From Monoplex corrugatus (Eukaryota > Mollusca > Gastropoda > Littorinimorpha > Ranellidae): DNA of 64,000 nt. Location: positions 78,578,854-78,642,853 of the forward strand of contig CM060312.1 in the NCBI GenBank assembly GCA_030674185.1, read 5' to 3'. The position numbers were made by a program, and so were the translations under genes. Positions 36,490 through 49,598 of the stretch are shown one piece after another (within the stretch, counting starts at the first letter, position 1; each line of letters opens with the position of its first letter). The notes under the pieces are model-generated. The model did not search any database and was not told the origin of the DNA. It was given only the letters and a program-made list of their open reading frames with translations.

Positions 36490-39400
36490 ACCTTGAAAGC
36501 GGCATATGACCACATGAAGTAGATGTAACTTAGTATCCCCTAAAACAGAGATCTGAATATGACCACATAAAGTACATGTACTTATCCCCTAAATGCAGAA
36601 ATCTGAATATGACCACAGAAAATACATGTACTTATTCCCTAAACGCAAAAATCTAAAAATGACCTCAGGAAGTGCATTTAGTCATCCCCTAAATGCAGAA
36701 ATCTGAATATGACCACAGAAAGTACATGTACTTATCCTCTAAACGCAGAAATCTGAATATGACCAGAGAAAACTCATGTACTTATCCCATAAACGCAGAA
36801 ATCTGAATATGACCACAGGAAGTACATGTAATATCCCCTAAATGCAGAAAATTGATCATGACCACCGAAAGCACAATTAGTTATCCTGCACACACACACA
36901 AATTTTAACATCATCATGACACAGAAAGTTCATGTAGATACCTAAATGGAGACATCTGAATATGATCACAGAAATGTACATGTAGTTATGCCCTAAATAC
37001 AGAAATCTAGCCATGATCACAGGAAGTACATGTAGTTATGCCCTAAATACAGAAATCTAGCCATGATCACAGGAAGTACATGTAGTTATGCCCTAAATAC
37101 AGAAATCTAGCCATGACCACAGGAAGTACATGTAGTTATCCCCTAAATACAGAAATCTAGCCATGATCACAGGAAGTACATGTAGTTATGCCCTAAATAC
37201 AGAAATCTAGCCATGATCACAGGAAGTACATGTAGTTATGCCCTAAATACAGAAATCTAGCCATGATCACAGGAAGTACATGTAGTTATGCCCTAAATAC
37301 AGAAATCTAGCCATGATCACAGGAAGTACATGTAGTTATGCCCTAAATACAGAAATCTAGCCATGATCACAGGAAGTACATGTAGTTATGCCCTAAATGC
37401 AGAAATCCAGCCATGACCACAGCAAGTACATGTAGTTATGCCCTAAATGCAGAAATCCAGCCATGATCACAGAAAGTACATGTAGTTATGCCCTAAATGC
37501 AGAAATCCAGCCATGACCACAGCAAGTACATGTAGTTATGCCCTAAATGCAGAATCCAGCATGACCACAGCAAGTACATGTAGTTATGCCCTAAATACAG
37601 AAATCTAGCCATGACACAGAAAAGTACATGTAGTTATGCCCTAAATGCAGAAATCTAGCCATGACCACAGAAAAGTACATGTAGTTATGCCCTAAATGCA
37701 GAAATCTAGCATGACACAGAAAAGTACATGTATTATGCCTAAATACAGAAACTAGCCATGATCACAGAAAAGTACATGTAGTTATGCCCTAAATGCAGAA
37801 ATCTAGCCATGACCACAGGAAGTACATGTAGTTATGCCCTAAATACAGAAATCTAGCCATGATCACAGGAAAGTACATGTAGTTATGCCCTAAATGCAGA
37901 AATCTAGCCATGATCACAAGGAAGTACATGTAGTTATGCCCTAAATACAGAAATCTAGCCATGATCACAGGAAGTACATGTAGTTATGCCCTAAATCAGA
38001 AATCTAGCCATGATCACAGGAAGTACATGTAGTTATGCCCTAAATACAGAAATCTAGCCATGATCACAGGAAGTACATGTAGTTATGCCCTAAATCAGAA
38101 ATCCAGCCATGATCCACAGCAAGTACATGTAGTTATGCCCTAAATCAGAAATCAGCCATGATCACAGAAAGTACATGTAGTTATGCCCTAAATGCAGAAA
38201 TCCAGCCATGACCACAGCAAGTACATGTAGTTATGCCCTAAATGCAGAAATCCAGCCATGACCACAGCAAGTACATGTAGTTATGCCCTAAATACAGAAA
38301 TCAGCCATGATCACAGACAAAGTACATGTAGTTATGCCCTAAATGCAGAAATCTAGCCATGACCAAAGAAAAGTACATGTAGTTATGCCCTAAATCAGAA
38401 ATCTAGCCATGATCACAGAAAAGTACATGTAGTTATGCCCTAAATGCAGAAATCTAGCCATGACCACAGAAGTACATGTAGTTATGCCCTAAATACAGAA
38501 TAATCAGCCATGGATCCAACAGAAAAGTACGAAGTAATGTTTATGCCCTAAATGCAGAAATCTAGCCATGACCACAGAAGTACATGTAGTTATGCCCTAA
38601 ATCAGAAATCCAGCCATGATCACAGAAGTACATGTAGTTATGCCCTAAATGCAGAAATCTAGCCATGATCACAGAAAAGTACATGTAGTTATGCCCTAAA
38701 TGCAGAAATCTAGCCATGACCACAGAAGTACATGTAGTTATGCCCTAAATGCAGAAATCTAGCCATGATCACAGGAAGTACATGTAGTTATGCCCTAAAT
38801 GCAGAAATCTAGCCATGATCACAGGAAGTACATGTAGATTATGCCCAGTAAATGCAGAAATCTAGCCATGACACAGGAAGTACATGTAGTTATGCCCTAA
38901 ATACAGAAATCTAGCCATGATCACAGGAAGTACATGTAGTTATGCCCTAAATGCAGAAATCAGCCATGATCACAGGAAGTACATGTAGTTATGCCCTAAA
39001 TACAGAAATCAGCCATGATCACAGGAAGTACATGTAGTTATGCCCTAAATGCAGAAATTCAGCCATGACCACAGCAAGTACATGTAGTTATGCCCTAAAT
39101 GCAGAAATCTAGCCATGATCCACAGAAGTACATGTAGTTATGCCCTAAATGCAGAAATCCAGCCATGACCACAGCAAGTACATGTAGTTATGCCCTAAAT
39201 GCAGAAATCCAGCCATGACCACAGCAAGTACATGTAGTTATGCCCTAATACAGAAATCTAGCCATGATCACAGAAAAGTACATGTAGTTATGCCCTAAAT
39301 GCAGAAATCTAGCCATGACCACAGGAAGTACATGTAGTTATGCCCTAAATACAGAAATCTAGCCATGATCACAGAAAGTACATGTAGTTATGCCCTAAAT

Positions 39401-41294
39401 GCAGAAATCTAGCCATGACCACAGGAAGTACATGTAGTTATGCCCTAAATACAGAAATCTAGCCATGATCACAGAAGTACATGTAGTTATGCCCTAAATG
39501 CAGAAATCTAGCCATGATCACAGGAAGTACATGTAGTTATGCCCTAAATACAGAAATCTAGCCATGATCACAGGAAGTACATGTAGTTATGCCCTAAATG
39601 CAGAAATCTAGCCATGATCACAGGAAGTACATGTAGTTATGCCCTAAATACAGAAATCTAGCCATGATCACAGGAAGTACATGTAGTTATGCCCTAAATG
39701 CAGAAATCCAGCCATGACCACAGCAAGTACATGTAGTTATGCCCTAAATACAGAAATCTAGCCATGATCACAGAAGTACATGTAGTTATGCCCTAAATGC
39801 AGAAATCCAGCCATGACCACAGCAAGTACATGTAGTTATGCCCTAAATGCAGAAATCCAGCCATGACCACAGAAAGTACATGTAGTTATGCCCTAAATCA
39901 GAAATCTAGCCATGATCACAGAAGTACATGTAGTTATGCCCTAAATGCAGAAATCAGCCATGACCACAGAAGTACATGTAGTTATGCCCTAAATACAGAA
40001 ATCTAGCCATGATCACAGAAAAGTACATGTAGTTATGCCCTAAATGCAGAAATCTAGCCATGACCACAGAAAGTACATGTAGTTATGCCCTAAATGCAGA
40101 AATCTAGCCATGATCACAGAAGTACATGTAGTTATGCCCTAAATGCAGAAATCTAGCCATGATCCACAGGAAGTACATGTAGTTATGCCCTAAATACAGA
40201 AATCTAGCCATGATCACAGGAAGTACATGTAGTTATGCCCTAAATACAGAAATCTAGCCATGATCACAGGAAGTACATGTAGTTATGCCCTAAATGCAGA
40301 AATCTAAGCCATGACCACAGGAAGTACATGTAGTTATGCCCTAAATACAGAAATCAGCCATGACCACAGAAGTACATGTAGTTATGCCCTAAATACAGAA
40401 AATCTAGCATGACCACAGAAGTACATGTAGTTATGCCCTAAATACAGAAATCTAGCCATGACCACAGAAAAGTACATGTAGTTATGCCCTAAATAGCAGA
40501 AATCTAGCCATGACCACAGAAAGTACATGTAGTTATGCCCTAAATGCAGAAATCTAGCCATGACCACAGCAAGTACATGTAGTTACCCCTAAATGCAGAA
40601 AATCTAATATGACCACAGAAGTACATGTACTTATCCCCTAAATCAGAAAGCTGACATGACCACAGAAAGTACATGTAGTTATCCCTAAAATGCAGAAATC
40701 TAGCCATGATCACAGAAAGTACATGTATTACCCTAAATCAGAAATCTACATGACCACAGAAGAACATGTATAATCCTAATACAGAAATCTAACATATGAC
40801 ACAGAAATACATGTAGTTATCCCTAAATGCAGAAATCTAAATATGACACAGAAAGTACATGTAGTTATCCCAAATGCAGAAATCTAAACATGACCACAGA
40901 AGTACATGTAGTTAGCCCTAAATGCAGAAATCCAACATGACCACAGAAGTACATGTAGTTATACCCTAAATGCGAAATCCTAGATGACCACAGGAAGTAC
41001 ATGTAGTTATCCCCTAAATGCAGAAATCTCAATACGACCACAGAAGGTACATGTAGTTATACCCTAAATACAGAAACAGATCTAAATATGACCGCAGAAA
41101 GTACACACATTTATTCCCTAAATGCAGAAATCTGTATATGACCACAAAAGGCACATGTAGTTATCCAAGTTAAATGCAGAAATCTGAATATGACCACGGA
41201 AAATACACTTATTTATCCCCTAAATGCAGAAAGCTGAATATGACCACAGAAAGTACATGTAGTTATCCCCTAAATGCAAAAGTCTTAATATGAC
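36490..41294. repeat. 50-bp satellite, about 95 copies
   Basis: Unit GATCACAGGAAGTACATGTA then GTTATGCCCTAAATACAGAA and ATCTAGCCAT. Edges are divergent (TGAATATGACCACAGAAAGT with TTATCCCCTAAATGCAG variants) and the centre, about 37000-40600, is homogeneous, typical of turnover in a satellite. Two recurrent variants differ at ATACAG/ATGCAG, TCTAGCC/TCCAGCC and GGAAG/GCAAG. The palindrome TACATGTA is in every unit. Not coding. Confidence 0.97.
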
Positions 41295-42006
41295 CACAAT
41301 GATTCACATTTTCTGAACCCCCAATAGGATACAGTGTTCTGGACATAGAAAATTAATAGGACACAGTGTCCTGGCTATGAAAAAACAATAGGACACCATT
41401 TTTTCGCAAAAAAACAAGTGTTTATTTAAAATAAGTCCAGTAATGCAGAACTCTGATATACCATAAAGCATTTGCAACAAAAATTACTAATTTTTAGTAA
41501 TTAGCCTACATCTTAAACAACACACAAATGAAATAATCAACAAACAGTTATTGTAAGTTAATACTGAAGTGCCGCTCACAGAATTGTCAGCTGTCTTGCC
41601 AGAACACAACAAATGTGTGAGAACAGTCTGATTTTTGTCGGCTTTTAGCCTTTTTTTAGGCGGCATTCTCACGATCTCAGAAAGAAAACAAACCCACGTG
41701 TATCGCAGATACGACCCGGACCGGCTGAAAATAGATCGCGCACGCTAACGGAGAATAACTGTCCACTGTCACTGTGTCAGCGGGCGTGTCAGCGACTACA
41801 AGGGCCTCGCACAGCCAGCGCTGCCGTTCAACGCGCTCGATAAAACACACTTGGCGTGTCCGCGATTTCCATGTAATAATCGGACACGGGTCCGCTCGGA
41901 TAGCATATCAATCGGACAGCGGGTCCGCTCAGAAGCAAAACAATCGGTCATTTCAAATTTCAATCGGTCAATGTCCGGAGTCCGAGGGAAATGTGAAACA
42001 CTGTGA
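41295..42006. mobile_element. DNA-transposon-like insert in the satellite
   Basis: ~700 bp foreign to the flanking 50-bp array. Ends TTCACATTT (41303) and AAATGTGAA (41989-41997) are inverted. CACAATGA and CACTGTGA beside them match 6 of 8, a possible decayed 8-bp duplication as made by hAT elements. CAATAGGACA/CAATCGGACA-like words recur about seven times near both ends. A minus-strand frame beginning MPPKKRLKADKNQTVLTHLL near 41665 may be a transposase first-exon remnant. Confidence 0.5.
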
Positions 42007-42411
42007 CCATAAAGAGTACATGTGTTTATCCCCTAAATGCAGAAATCTGAATATAACTGCAGGAAGTACTTGCACTTATTCTTTAAATGCAAAGTATCAT
42101 CACAGAAAATACAAACATTTACCTCCTAAATGCAGAAAATCTGAGTATTTTCAGAAAAAATACATGTACTTATCCCATAAATGCAAAACTCATCACAATA
42201 ACCTAAGTGCAGAAATCTGAGTATTTTCACAAAATATAGATGTACCTATCCCCTTATTACAGAAATCTGATTATTATCCCCCAAAAAAACAGAACAAAAC
42301 ATGTACTCATCCACAAAATGCAGAAATCTGAGTATCATCACAGAAAATATATCTATCCCCTAAATGCAAAAATATGAGTATTATTATAGAAAGTACAAGT
42401 ACTTATCCCCT
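42007..42411. repeat. 50-bp satellite, outer degenerate part
   Basis: Continues the array right of the insert: AAGAGTACATGTGTTTATCC, CCTAAATGCAGAAATCTGA and further diverged units, until the LINE-C border. Confidence 0.85.
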
Positions 42412-44755
42412 ATCTGGAGGGTAAAAGCGACCATGACGTCTTATCATTTCAATTAAATTTGGAAAAGCCTAAAGCTACAGATCAAGTAGAATTTATCTAT
42501 AATTTGAACCGGGGGGTCTACTCTAAATTAAGAACTATAATGGTTGAACACGATTGGAAGGCTATATCAGATATGGACGTAGAAGAAACCTGGAAGTATA
42601 TAAAGAATACTATACATGAAGGAATGGAGAAGTGTATCCCCAAAATAAGGAAAAATGCTAGGAAGAAATATACCCCAATCTGGATGAATAAAAAAGCTAT
42701 GAGAAGCATTAAAAAGTACAAATTATTTAAAAGATACTTAAGTACTAAATCAGGAGAGAATTTTTTTAATTACATACGGGAAAGAAATAAATGCACAAAA
42801 CTGTTAAAGGTAACAAAAAGGGAATATGAAAAAAAGGTTGCTAAAGATAGTAAAGATAATCCTAAATTATTTTGGAAGTATGTTCAAAATAGGTTAAAAA
42901 TCAATACAGATATAGGTGCTCTAACTAAACCAGATGGATCCTTGGCTGTAAATGATAAAGAAAAAGCAGAAACTCTAAATGACTTCTTTGCTAGTGTTTT
43001 TACATGTGAAGATGTAACAAATATACCCTTACTGGCTGAATGTGCATATTCAAAATGGTGTATCCTTGGCAGAGGTAAGAGTTACCCCAAAAGCAGTGAG
43101 TGACAAATTACTTAACTTAACCCAAATAAAGCACAGAGACCTGACCATATTCCTTCAAAAGTTTTAAAAGAACTAGGTGAAGAACTATCAGTCCCACTAT
43201 GTTCTCTGTTCAACAAGACATTAGAATCAGGTACTCTACCACAAGTCTGGAAGACAGCTGAAGTAACAACTTAGTTTAAAAGGGGTTCTAAAGCAGATCC
43301 AGGAAACTATAGACCAGTCAGCCTGACTTGTGTGATATGTAAAGTGTTAGAAAGCATAATCAGAGATTCAATAGTAACTCACTTTACGGATAATGAATTG
43401 TATGCAAAGTGTCAGCATGGGTTTTGTAAAAAACGATTTTGTGTAACACAATTACTTGAAGTAGTAGAAGATATGACAAAAATATTAGATGATGGTCATA
43501 ATGTTGATGTTATATATTTAGATTTTAAGAAGGCTTTTGATACTGAGCCCCATGAAAGGTTACTTGTCAAATTGTCTGCTTATGGTATATCTGGCAAACT
43601 ATTAAACTGGATACAAGGTTTTTTTGAAAGATCGAGTAAAGCATGTGAGAGTAAGTGGTGAAAGATCTAATAAAGCTAAGATTTTAAGTGGTATACCTCA
43701 GGGTAGTATCCTGGGCCCAATACTATTCACAGTATTTATAAATGACTTGCCAATATCATTAAATAGCACCTGTAAAATATTTGCAGATGGTACAAAACTA
43801 TATGACAACACATCTCAATTCGCCGATTTACAAAATGATATATAAACTCCAAGATTGGTCAGATGTATGGAATCTATATTTCAATATTTCTAAATGTGGT
43901 GTACTACATATTGGTAAAACCAATCAAGAACACACATACTACATGAGACAAAATGACAGCATAAAGCAGATAAAAGCCCTAAAAGAGGAAAAAGATTTGG
44001 GAGTTACTTTTGATAGCATGTTGTCCTTTGATGTACATATTGGTAAAATAGTTAATAAAGCAAATCAAATGTTGGGAGTTATTAGGAGAAGCTTTTCTTA
44101 CTTAAATAAGGATATATTTCTACAACTATATAAATCTTTTGTTAGACCACATTTGGTATGCAAATGCAATATGATGTCCATCCTTGAAAAGACAGCGCAA
44201 ATAGAAACTAGAAAGAGTACAAAGACGTGCAACAAAGCGATTAAAAGAATGCAAAGATAAATCTTATGCAGAACGATTGAAGTATTTGAATTTACACTCA
44301 CTTAAAGGCAGAAGGACAAGAGGTGACCTTATTCAAACATATAAGATATTTAATGGAGTTGATAATATTTGTGTTGACTCACTCTTTTCTGTTTCACAAT
44401 GTAATATCACAAGAAATACGGAAGGAAAGATATTTATTCAGCACTGTCGTACTAACACAAGAAAATTTTCCTTTTCAAATCGAGTAGCCCCTTTGTGAAA
44501 TAAACTGCAAACTAACATGAAACTTGCACAAGATACTAACAAATTCAAGAATTTTTTAGACGAAATTCCAAAATTCAAAGAACTTTTCACTGATTATGAT
44601 GATTAAATGCCTGATTAGGCTTTATGTAAACAAAAAGAAAATGCGCATTTTAACACCTATACTTAGAAATATTTGACAAAGAGGGGACGTAAAGAGGCCG
44701 CGAGGCCTATGCCATTGAAAGCTAGTCCCTATTACTACTACTACTACTAAAAAAT
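42412..44755 (+). pseudogene. LINE-C, CR1/Jockey-type ORF2, 5'-truncated and dead
   Basis: Begins inside the endonuclease at its last motif GKSDHDVLSFQLN (42420). The linker RKKYTPIWMNKKAMRSIKKY is open to 43099. RT follows: PGNYRPVSLTCVICKVLESI, VDVIYLDFKKAFDTEPHERL, GIPQGSILGPILFTVFINDL. The catalytic box reads FADGTKLYD; codon 43789-43791 is GGT where the second Asp is expected. The C-terminal region has KDLGVTFDSMLSFDVHIGKI and LHSLKGRRTRGDLIQTYKIF and ends FTDYDD-stop at 44604. In-frame TAG at 43272-43274 and frame breaks near 43100, 43630, 43845 and 44150. The 3' UTR ends in (ACT)n. The element would make a nicking endonuclease/RT for its own copying. Confidence 0.88.
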
Positions 44756-44814
44756 AAAATTTGTCAGCATTAATAATCATTGTTTCAAATGACAAATTAA
44801 TTGTCATATTTAGG

Positions 44815-45235
44815 TTGATGTGCATGATTGTCAGATGGGTAAATATTGGATTTCCAATGGCAAGGTCGTGGGTTTGATCCTCATAGATGCCTCCATCAGA
44901 AGGGTAAGGGATAGATATTTTTCTGATGTCCTAGGTCAACATATATGCTGACCTGCCAGTGCATAAACATGCTCAGTGCTATACCCATGCATACATCTTA
45001 AAGATCCTGCAAGACATGTCAGTGGCTGCCTTATACTAATGCAAAAAACACTAAGCATGCCTGCCCACTAAATATGGAGTATGTAGATTGTGTAGCAACA
45101 TACAGCCTGCACAGTGTGAGCAAAACAATGGACACACATGCATCCAAAAATGATCTGAAAGCTAAGGGGAAAACATTACACAAATCAAAAGGCTGTTCAA
45201 GCAAGACCTGGTAGACCAACAGAGAAATACTGTGT
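44815..45235 (+). mobile_element. SINE-D copy 4
   Basis: Has the diverged head (CAGATGGGTAAATATTGGAT, then GTGGGTTTGATCC as box B) and the body: CTTAAAGATCCTGCAAGACA, TGTCAGTGGCTGCCTTATAC, CTAAGCATGCCTGCCCACTA, CTGCACAGTGTGAGCAAAAC. Single copy of the segment that is expanded at 17159. Confidence 0.7.
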
Positions 45236-45267
45236 GTCACTGTGTGTCTAACTCAAACTATTAATCA

Positions 45268-45600
45268 TTAGGATTTTTTCTTTAAATTAAGCCTAACCAA
45301 CTACACAGAACCAAACCTAAGCTATAACTGTCTCAAAATATACAAATCACCTCCGTGACCCTGAAAAATTGGCAAAGAAAATTAAGTACGCATCTCAATG
45401 CATTCAAGCACATACTTCAAGACCTCTCATGTTGACCATTTTGCCCAACTTATCACCAAGGTGTTTAAAACAACAAAACAAATACGATGCATAAACATAC
45501 ACACCTAAAAACTTACCTAAAATACCTCACACTGCTTCTGCACATTTCCTTACAGCCAAAAATGCAGTGGATACATGTATGCAAATATCAATCCTAACAA
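45268..45600 (-). mobile_element. SINE-B-like, old and diverged
   Basis: Recognisable from AAATTAAGCCTAACCAACTA through AAAATTAAGTACGCATCTCA to AAATATCAATCCTAACAA, all aligning with 53413-53740. Confidence 0.6.
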
Positions 45601-46298
45601 TTGATCTGAACAGATTGACTTGATGGAAAATCTGCAATTGGAAGAGGCACTTGGTAACATGTGCTAGCGAGGCACTAACCTGAGTTTTGGATATTTGAGA
45701 TATATATGTGCATTTTTTAAATCTACAATCTTTTCTGATCATTTCAATATCTAGTTAAAAGTAATAGGGCCAAAATGTTGAAACTGGCCATTTGAAATAA
45801 CATATATCTCCAGATGCAGGATTAAAAAAAAAAAAAAAAGCTTCAAAAGATTTTGCACATTAGTATATGTCTTCCCCCCCCCCCCCTTTTTTTTTAAAAA
45901 ATTTTTTTTAACCACATCCATTCAGCCATTGTTAGATGACACACAGCACATGAAATTCATGCTCCCCAGGAAATATTTTTTTGAATATAGATCCAAAATA
46001 GTGTAATCTGACACTGTTACAAATTTATGGCTTGTTTATGCTCCTTTTTACTGAAGCAAATAATCTATACACACTCACGTAACACTGGTGTCAGATTTCA
46101 AGAAAAATAATTCGGTATTTTTTCTAATGTATGCTCCAACAAACATTAAACAACCTAGACTGTATAGTTTCAAGGTTCTTTGCAGTTTTCTTCCTCATCT
46201 GGTGCTTCCTTGATCTGAAATAGTCTGAAAGTTTGTGGATGCCTGCTCAGTTATTTTAACATACTTCACACTACACAGCAACACAGACAGAGCTGGCC
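45601..46298. other. No gene seen
   Basis: Poly(A) at 45825-45838 and a C/T/A homopolymer cluster at 45874-45910. Nothing else recognised. Confidence 0.5.
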
Positions 46299-46728
46299 TC
46301 ACCAGCCTCTACTATTTTTTGAAAGCCATGCGCTCATTTCCATAACATCAATTTCTCCTGACCCTCCACTCCCAACACCGCTTATTTTTACAATTTTTGT
46401 CAACGTTTTTGCTGTAGCAGACCCTCTCTCCAGAATATCGGCTCGAGACACGGTCACACTCTTCAATGAAAAGTTTTGCAGTTTTGAAAACAAGCCGCGC
46501 CTGACAAACGAAAAAACACCGGAAGTGACTCTAGCAGAACATGATACCGGATTTATCCCCCTTCCCGAAGTTTCGCCATCTGCTTCGAGTTCTGAACAGC
46601 CTGACAAACAGCCGACTGTTTTGCAGAAGAAGAAAAATATATTAGTCCGCTTTACAGATACATCATTGACGGTATTACTCAAATCTCCTCACTTACATCA
46701 CAGGTGTCTATTTCTCAAGCCTGGTTGA
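46299..46728. other. Open on both strands, unresolved
   Basis: A minus frame ends GSATAKTLTKIVKISGVGSG...LSKNSRGW-stop, while the + strand is open over PEVSPSASSSEQPDKQPTVL and QKKKNILVRFTDTSLTVLL. Neither matches a family I recognise and no clear splice borders settle the strand. It may include a host exon. Confidence 0.2.
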
Positions 46729-48177
46729 TGCCAGGCTACGATAGTAATTGTATTATGATGGTATTGTACACGTGTAAATGATCAATCAAAGGCAACAAAA
46801 AGAGTCATTTTTGTTGATTTTCATCGGTGTTTCCCTGTCTACTGCAGCCGCAAACGATCGACATCCCTTCCTGTTGCTTAAGTTATATATTGTGTTTAAT
46901 GAAGCGTGGGCAGTACCTCAGTGTGGAAGTAGGTTCTGTAGATCTACGTGGCTGCCATCTGACACACTTTACTACGACACACGCGTGTTTACAGTGAGAG
47001 AGAGGTGGTCATACAGAACAAGCTACAGAGATAGAGAAAGAGAGAGAGAGAGAGAGAGTTCGTCGGGAAGTAGATCACTCAGATATTCAAGCCTGATGAC
47101 TGATGTAAAGTCCCACCAACCAAAAGCTGGCATTTCATGAGCAACCCATTTAGATCCAAAAAGTAAAAAATAGCTTCTACAGCTCGTATTTATGTTTTAC
47201 GCCTGTGATCTGTAAGCCGCGAATCAATTGTCACTGGACAGGACCATGTTGTTGCGATGAAAAGGGGTCAGCAAGTGATCACTTAATTCGCTTTGGCAAG
47301 CGTCACACTGTGACTGTGTCATCGTTCTAAAATACCTTTATTTTCATTGGTAGGCTAAAATCCTAGAAGTTCGGCTGTTCCTAAAATCCCTGAACCGAAA
47401 CCAGTTTCTTTTCCCCTTTTTCGGTAACTGTAGTGATTGCATTTTCAATGTTGTGAGGCAAATCCAGACGTCAGTCGGATTTTACAACTTCCAAAATCAG
47501 TTGGTTTTTTAGATCAGTTTAGCCTACCGGTACCTACCTTCTCCTCCCCCCTTCTTTTCGTCTCCATTTCAAGACCTTGTCAGCACAGTTTTGCGCAAAC
47601 TCAAAAAGTCTGCCAGATTGGCTAAGTGCGACAGATCTGGTAAAGTATAAGCCGTCTATTTAAGTAGGTCTATCTCATCTGATCTACGTTCTATGGGACT
47701 GACGTCACACTGACTATGAGCTGTTGTCATGTGTCAAACTTGCTTTACAGTCTGTTGGGGACAATGCATCATCATTAGATTGAGTAAATTATTTTTAATT
47801 TCCACTTGTAAACTCGAATTTGGGATGGAGTGGTATTATATAAGAGTACACGTAAAGAAATCCTAAAGAGGAAACAGTACTCGAAAGGAATGGTGAGTTG
47901 ACAGAATGGACATCTTACAGACTATTACTCTTAAATTACATGATAATACTCAATCTACGTACCCCAAAATGAAGACACCACAAAAACTTGGACGTACCAG
48001 TCGTTAGCACAACACTGCACGTTGATTTTCACTCATTGTGTTGACGCCGACAGAAAAGTCACCACCAACTGCTACGTGAGCTTTTAGGTCGTCAGTTCAT
48101 GAACTGGTCACGCGGTTACAAGAAAGGAAATACATAGTCAAGACATACATGTACTTAATTGTGGCTATTATGAGGCA
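46729..48177. other. No gene seen
   Basis: Contains (GA)n at 47034-47058. Otherwise nothing recognised. Confidence 0.5.
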
Positions 48178-48330
48178 CGAAGTCACAACAGGAAATCTAC
48201 AGGGAGAAAATATTACATTTTTGCTCAGTGGATGAGGACAGGAAGGGTAGGAGATAGATAGATCCATATGGAGGACAATGATCGTCAACGCCATGCGACA
48301 TAGCACATAATGATGGTGATGATGATGACG
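48178..48330 (+). mobile_element. LINE-A 3'-end fragment
   Basis: Short decayed tail: GAAGTCACAACAGGAAATCT, CATATGGAGGACAATGATCG, CAACGCCATGCGACATAGCA, then a stop (TAA) running into ATGATGGTGATGATGATG. Confidence 0.75.
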
Positions 48331-48344
48331 ACTATCCAATCCCA

Positions 48345-48525
48345 GTCGGGACATTTTACATATTTTGCTTGATAGGACATTTCACATTATATTTAACAGT
48401 CAGGACATTTTACTTAGCAGTCAGGACATTTCATTTAACAGTCATGACGTTTTATCTAACAGGCAGGACATTTTACTTTGCAGTCAGGATATTTTGATTA
48501 ACAGTCAGGACAGTTTACTTAACAC
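48345..48525. repeat. ~24-bp tandem repeat, about 7 copies
   Basis: CAGTCAGGACATTTTACTTA-like units. Confidence 0.85.
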
Positions 48526-48549
48526 AATTTATCCCCCCTCTCTATCCCT

Positions 48550-48662
48550 CTCTCTCATATACACACACATACAAACAAATGCACGTTCGCACATGCCCGT
48601 ATAGACACGCACGCACGCACATCCACACACACAGACACACACACACACGCACACACACACAC
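48550..48662. repeat. CA-rich microsatellite
   Basis: ACAC with CGCA and GCAC interruptions. Confidence 0.85.
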
Positions 48663-49257
48663 GGCAAATCCCATGGATCAATTTGAATCGACATCCTCTT
48701 TTCTGTAAACGATTCTGGGTTCAATTTGTACCAATTGCCCCATCCGTCTTCTTTACAGAGTAGGGTGCGTGGTGTTTTGTGTTTGTGTGTGTGTATTTTG
48801 TGTGCATGCATTCACAGCGTGTGTCAAGTGCACTAATTGTACGAACTCTGGGCTGTTAGCCTGACATGAACTTTTCACTTGCCAACTGGTCCAACGATCT
48901 GTGAGATAAAAAGGCGGAAAATGATTCAGATTGGCATCATTACATTATGCGATACCACAAGATGGTCCAGGCAATAAAAAAAATTGACCCAGCCCATTTA
49001 CAGCCTTGTCTTTTCCTTGATGGCCTCCTTCATAGTGGCATTCCATGATGCACCATGCTGTAGCTTTTCTTGGACCTCTTCCAGATTTGTTTGTCCCACA
49101 TGTTTCCAGGAGTATGTTGAGGAGGTCGTCTTTGAATATCCACTAATGAAGACCTTATCGCAATCATATTGGTGGGCAGATTAGGCTGTGTTGTTTTGAT
49201 TTGGGAGGGGGTAGGGTGATTTCTATTATGATTATGTATGATGTTGGTGAGATAAAT
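48663..49257. other. No gene seen
   Basis: Short GT-rich tract at 48775-48800. Nothing else recognised. Confidence 0.5.
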
Positions 49258-49258
49258 C

Positions 49259-49598
49259 AGGGAGAAGAATGGCAGAATGGTTCAGACGTTCGCATGCCAA
49301 TAACTAAACTCGCGGTTCCAGGGTTTGTTTTCCATTGAGGCCTTGCTTGTCTGCTCAGTTTGACTGGAAATTCGAACTGAACGTGTAGTCCTACGGAAGG
49401 GGACGAAAAACGAGTTAAAACTGTGCGCCTTCTGGCCTGCACACACTTTAGATCCCATGGAAGTTGAAAATCTTGAAGAGCAGGGTTTTCGCCCGGCTGC
49501 TCTGGTATAAAACATTGGAAAGATGTTGATTTTCCAGGTCCCTCCCCATGAAAGCCAATTGGTTTTCTTGCCTTTTTAAAGTCTTGGTTGAAAAAAAA
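49259..49598 (+). mobile_element. SINE-A copy 3, 3'-truncated
   Basis: Sense-oriented. Head with box A TGGCAGAATGG at 49270-49280 and a decayed box B (GGGTTTGTTTTCC, 49321). Body GTTTGACTGGAAATTCGAAC and GCCCGGCTGCTCTGGTATAA. Breaks off in an A-run near 49596, about half length. Confidence 0.75.

Noticed and set aside
36490..41294. CRISPR or coding repeat array (50-bp units)
   Set aside because: Contiguous satellite with no spacer/repeat distinction and no stable frame.
46299..46682. 127-codon minus-strand ORF as a host gene
   Set aside because: The opposite strand is also open over most of it and neither product resembles a known family; kept only as an unresolved region.
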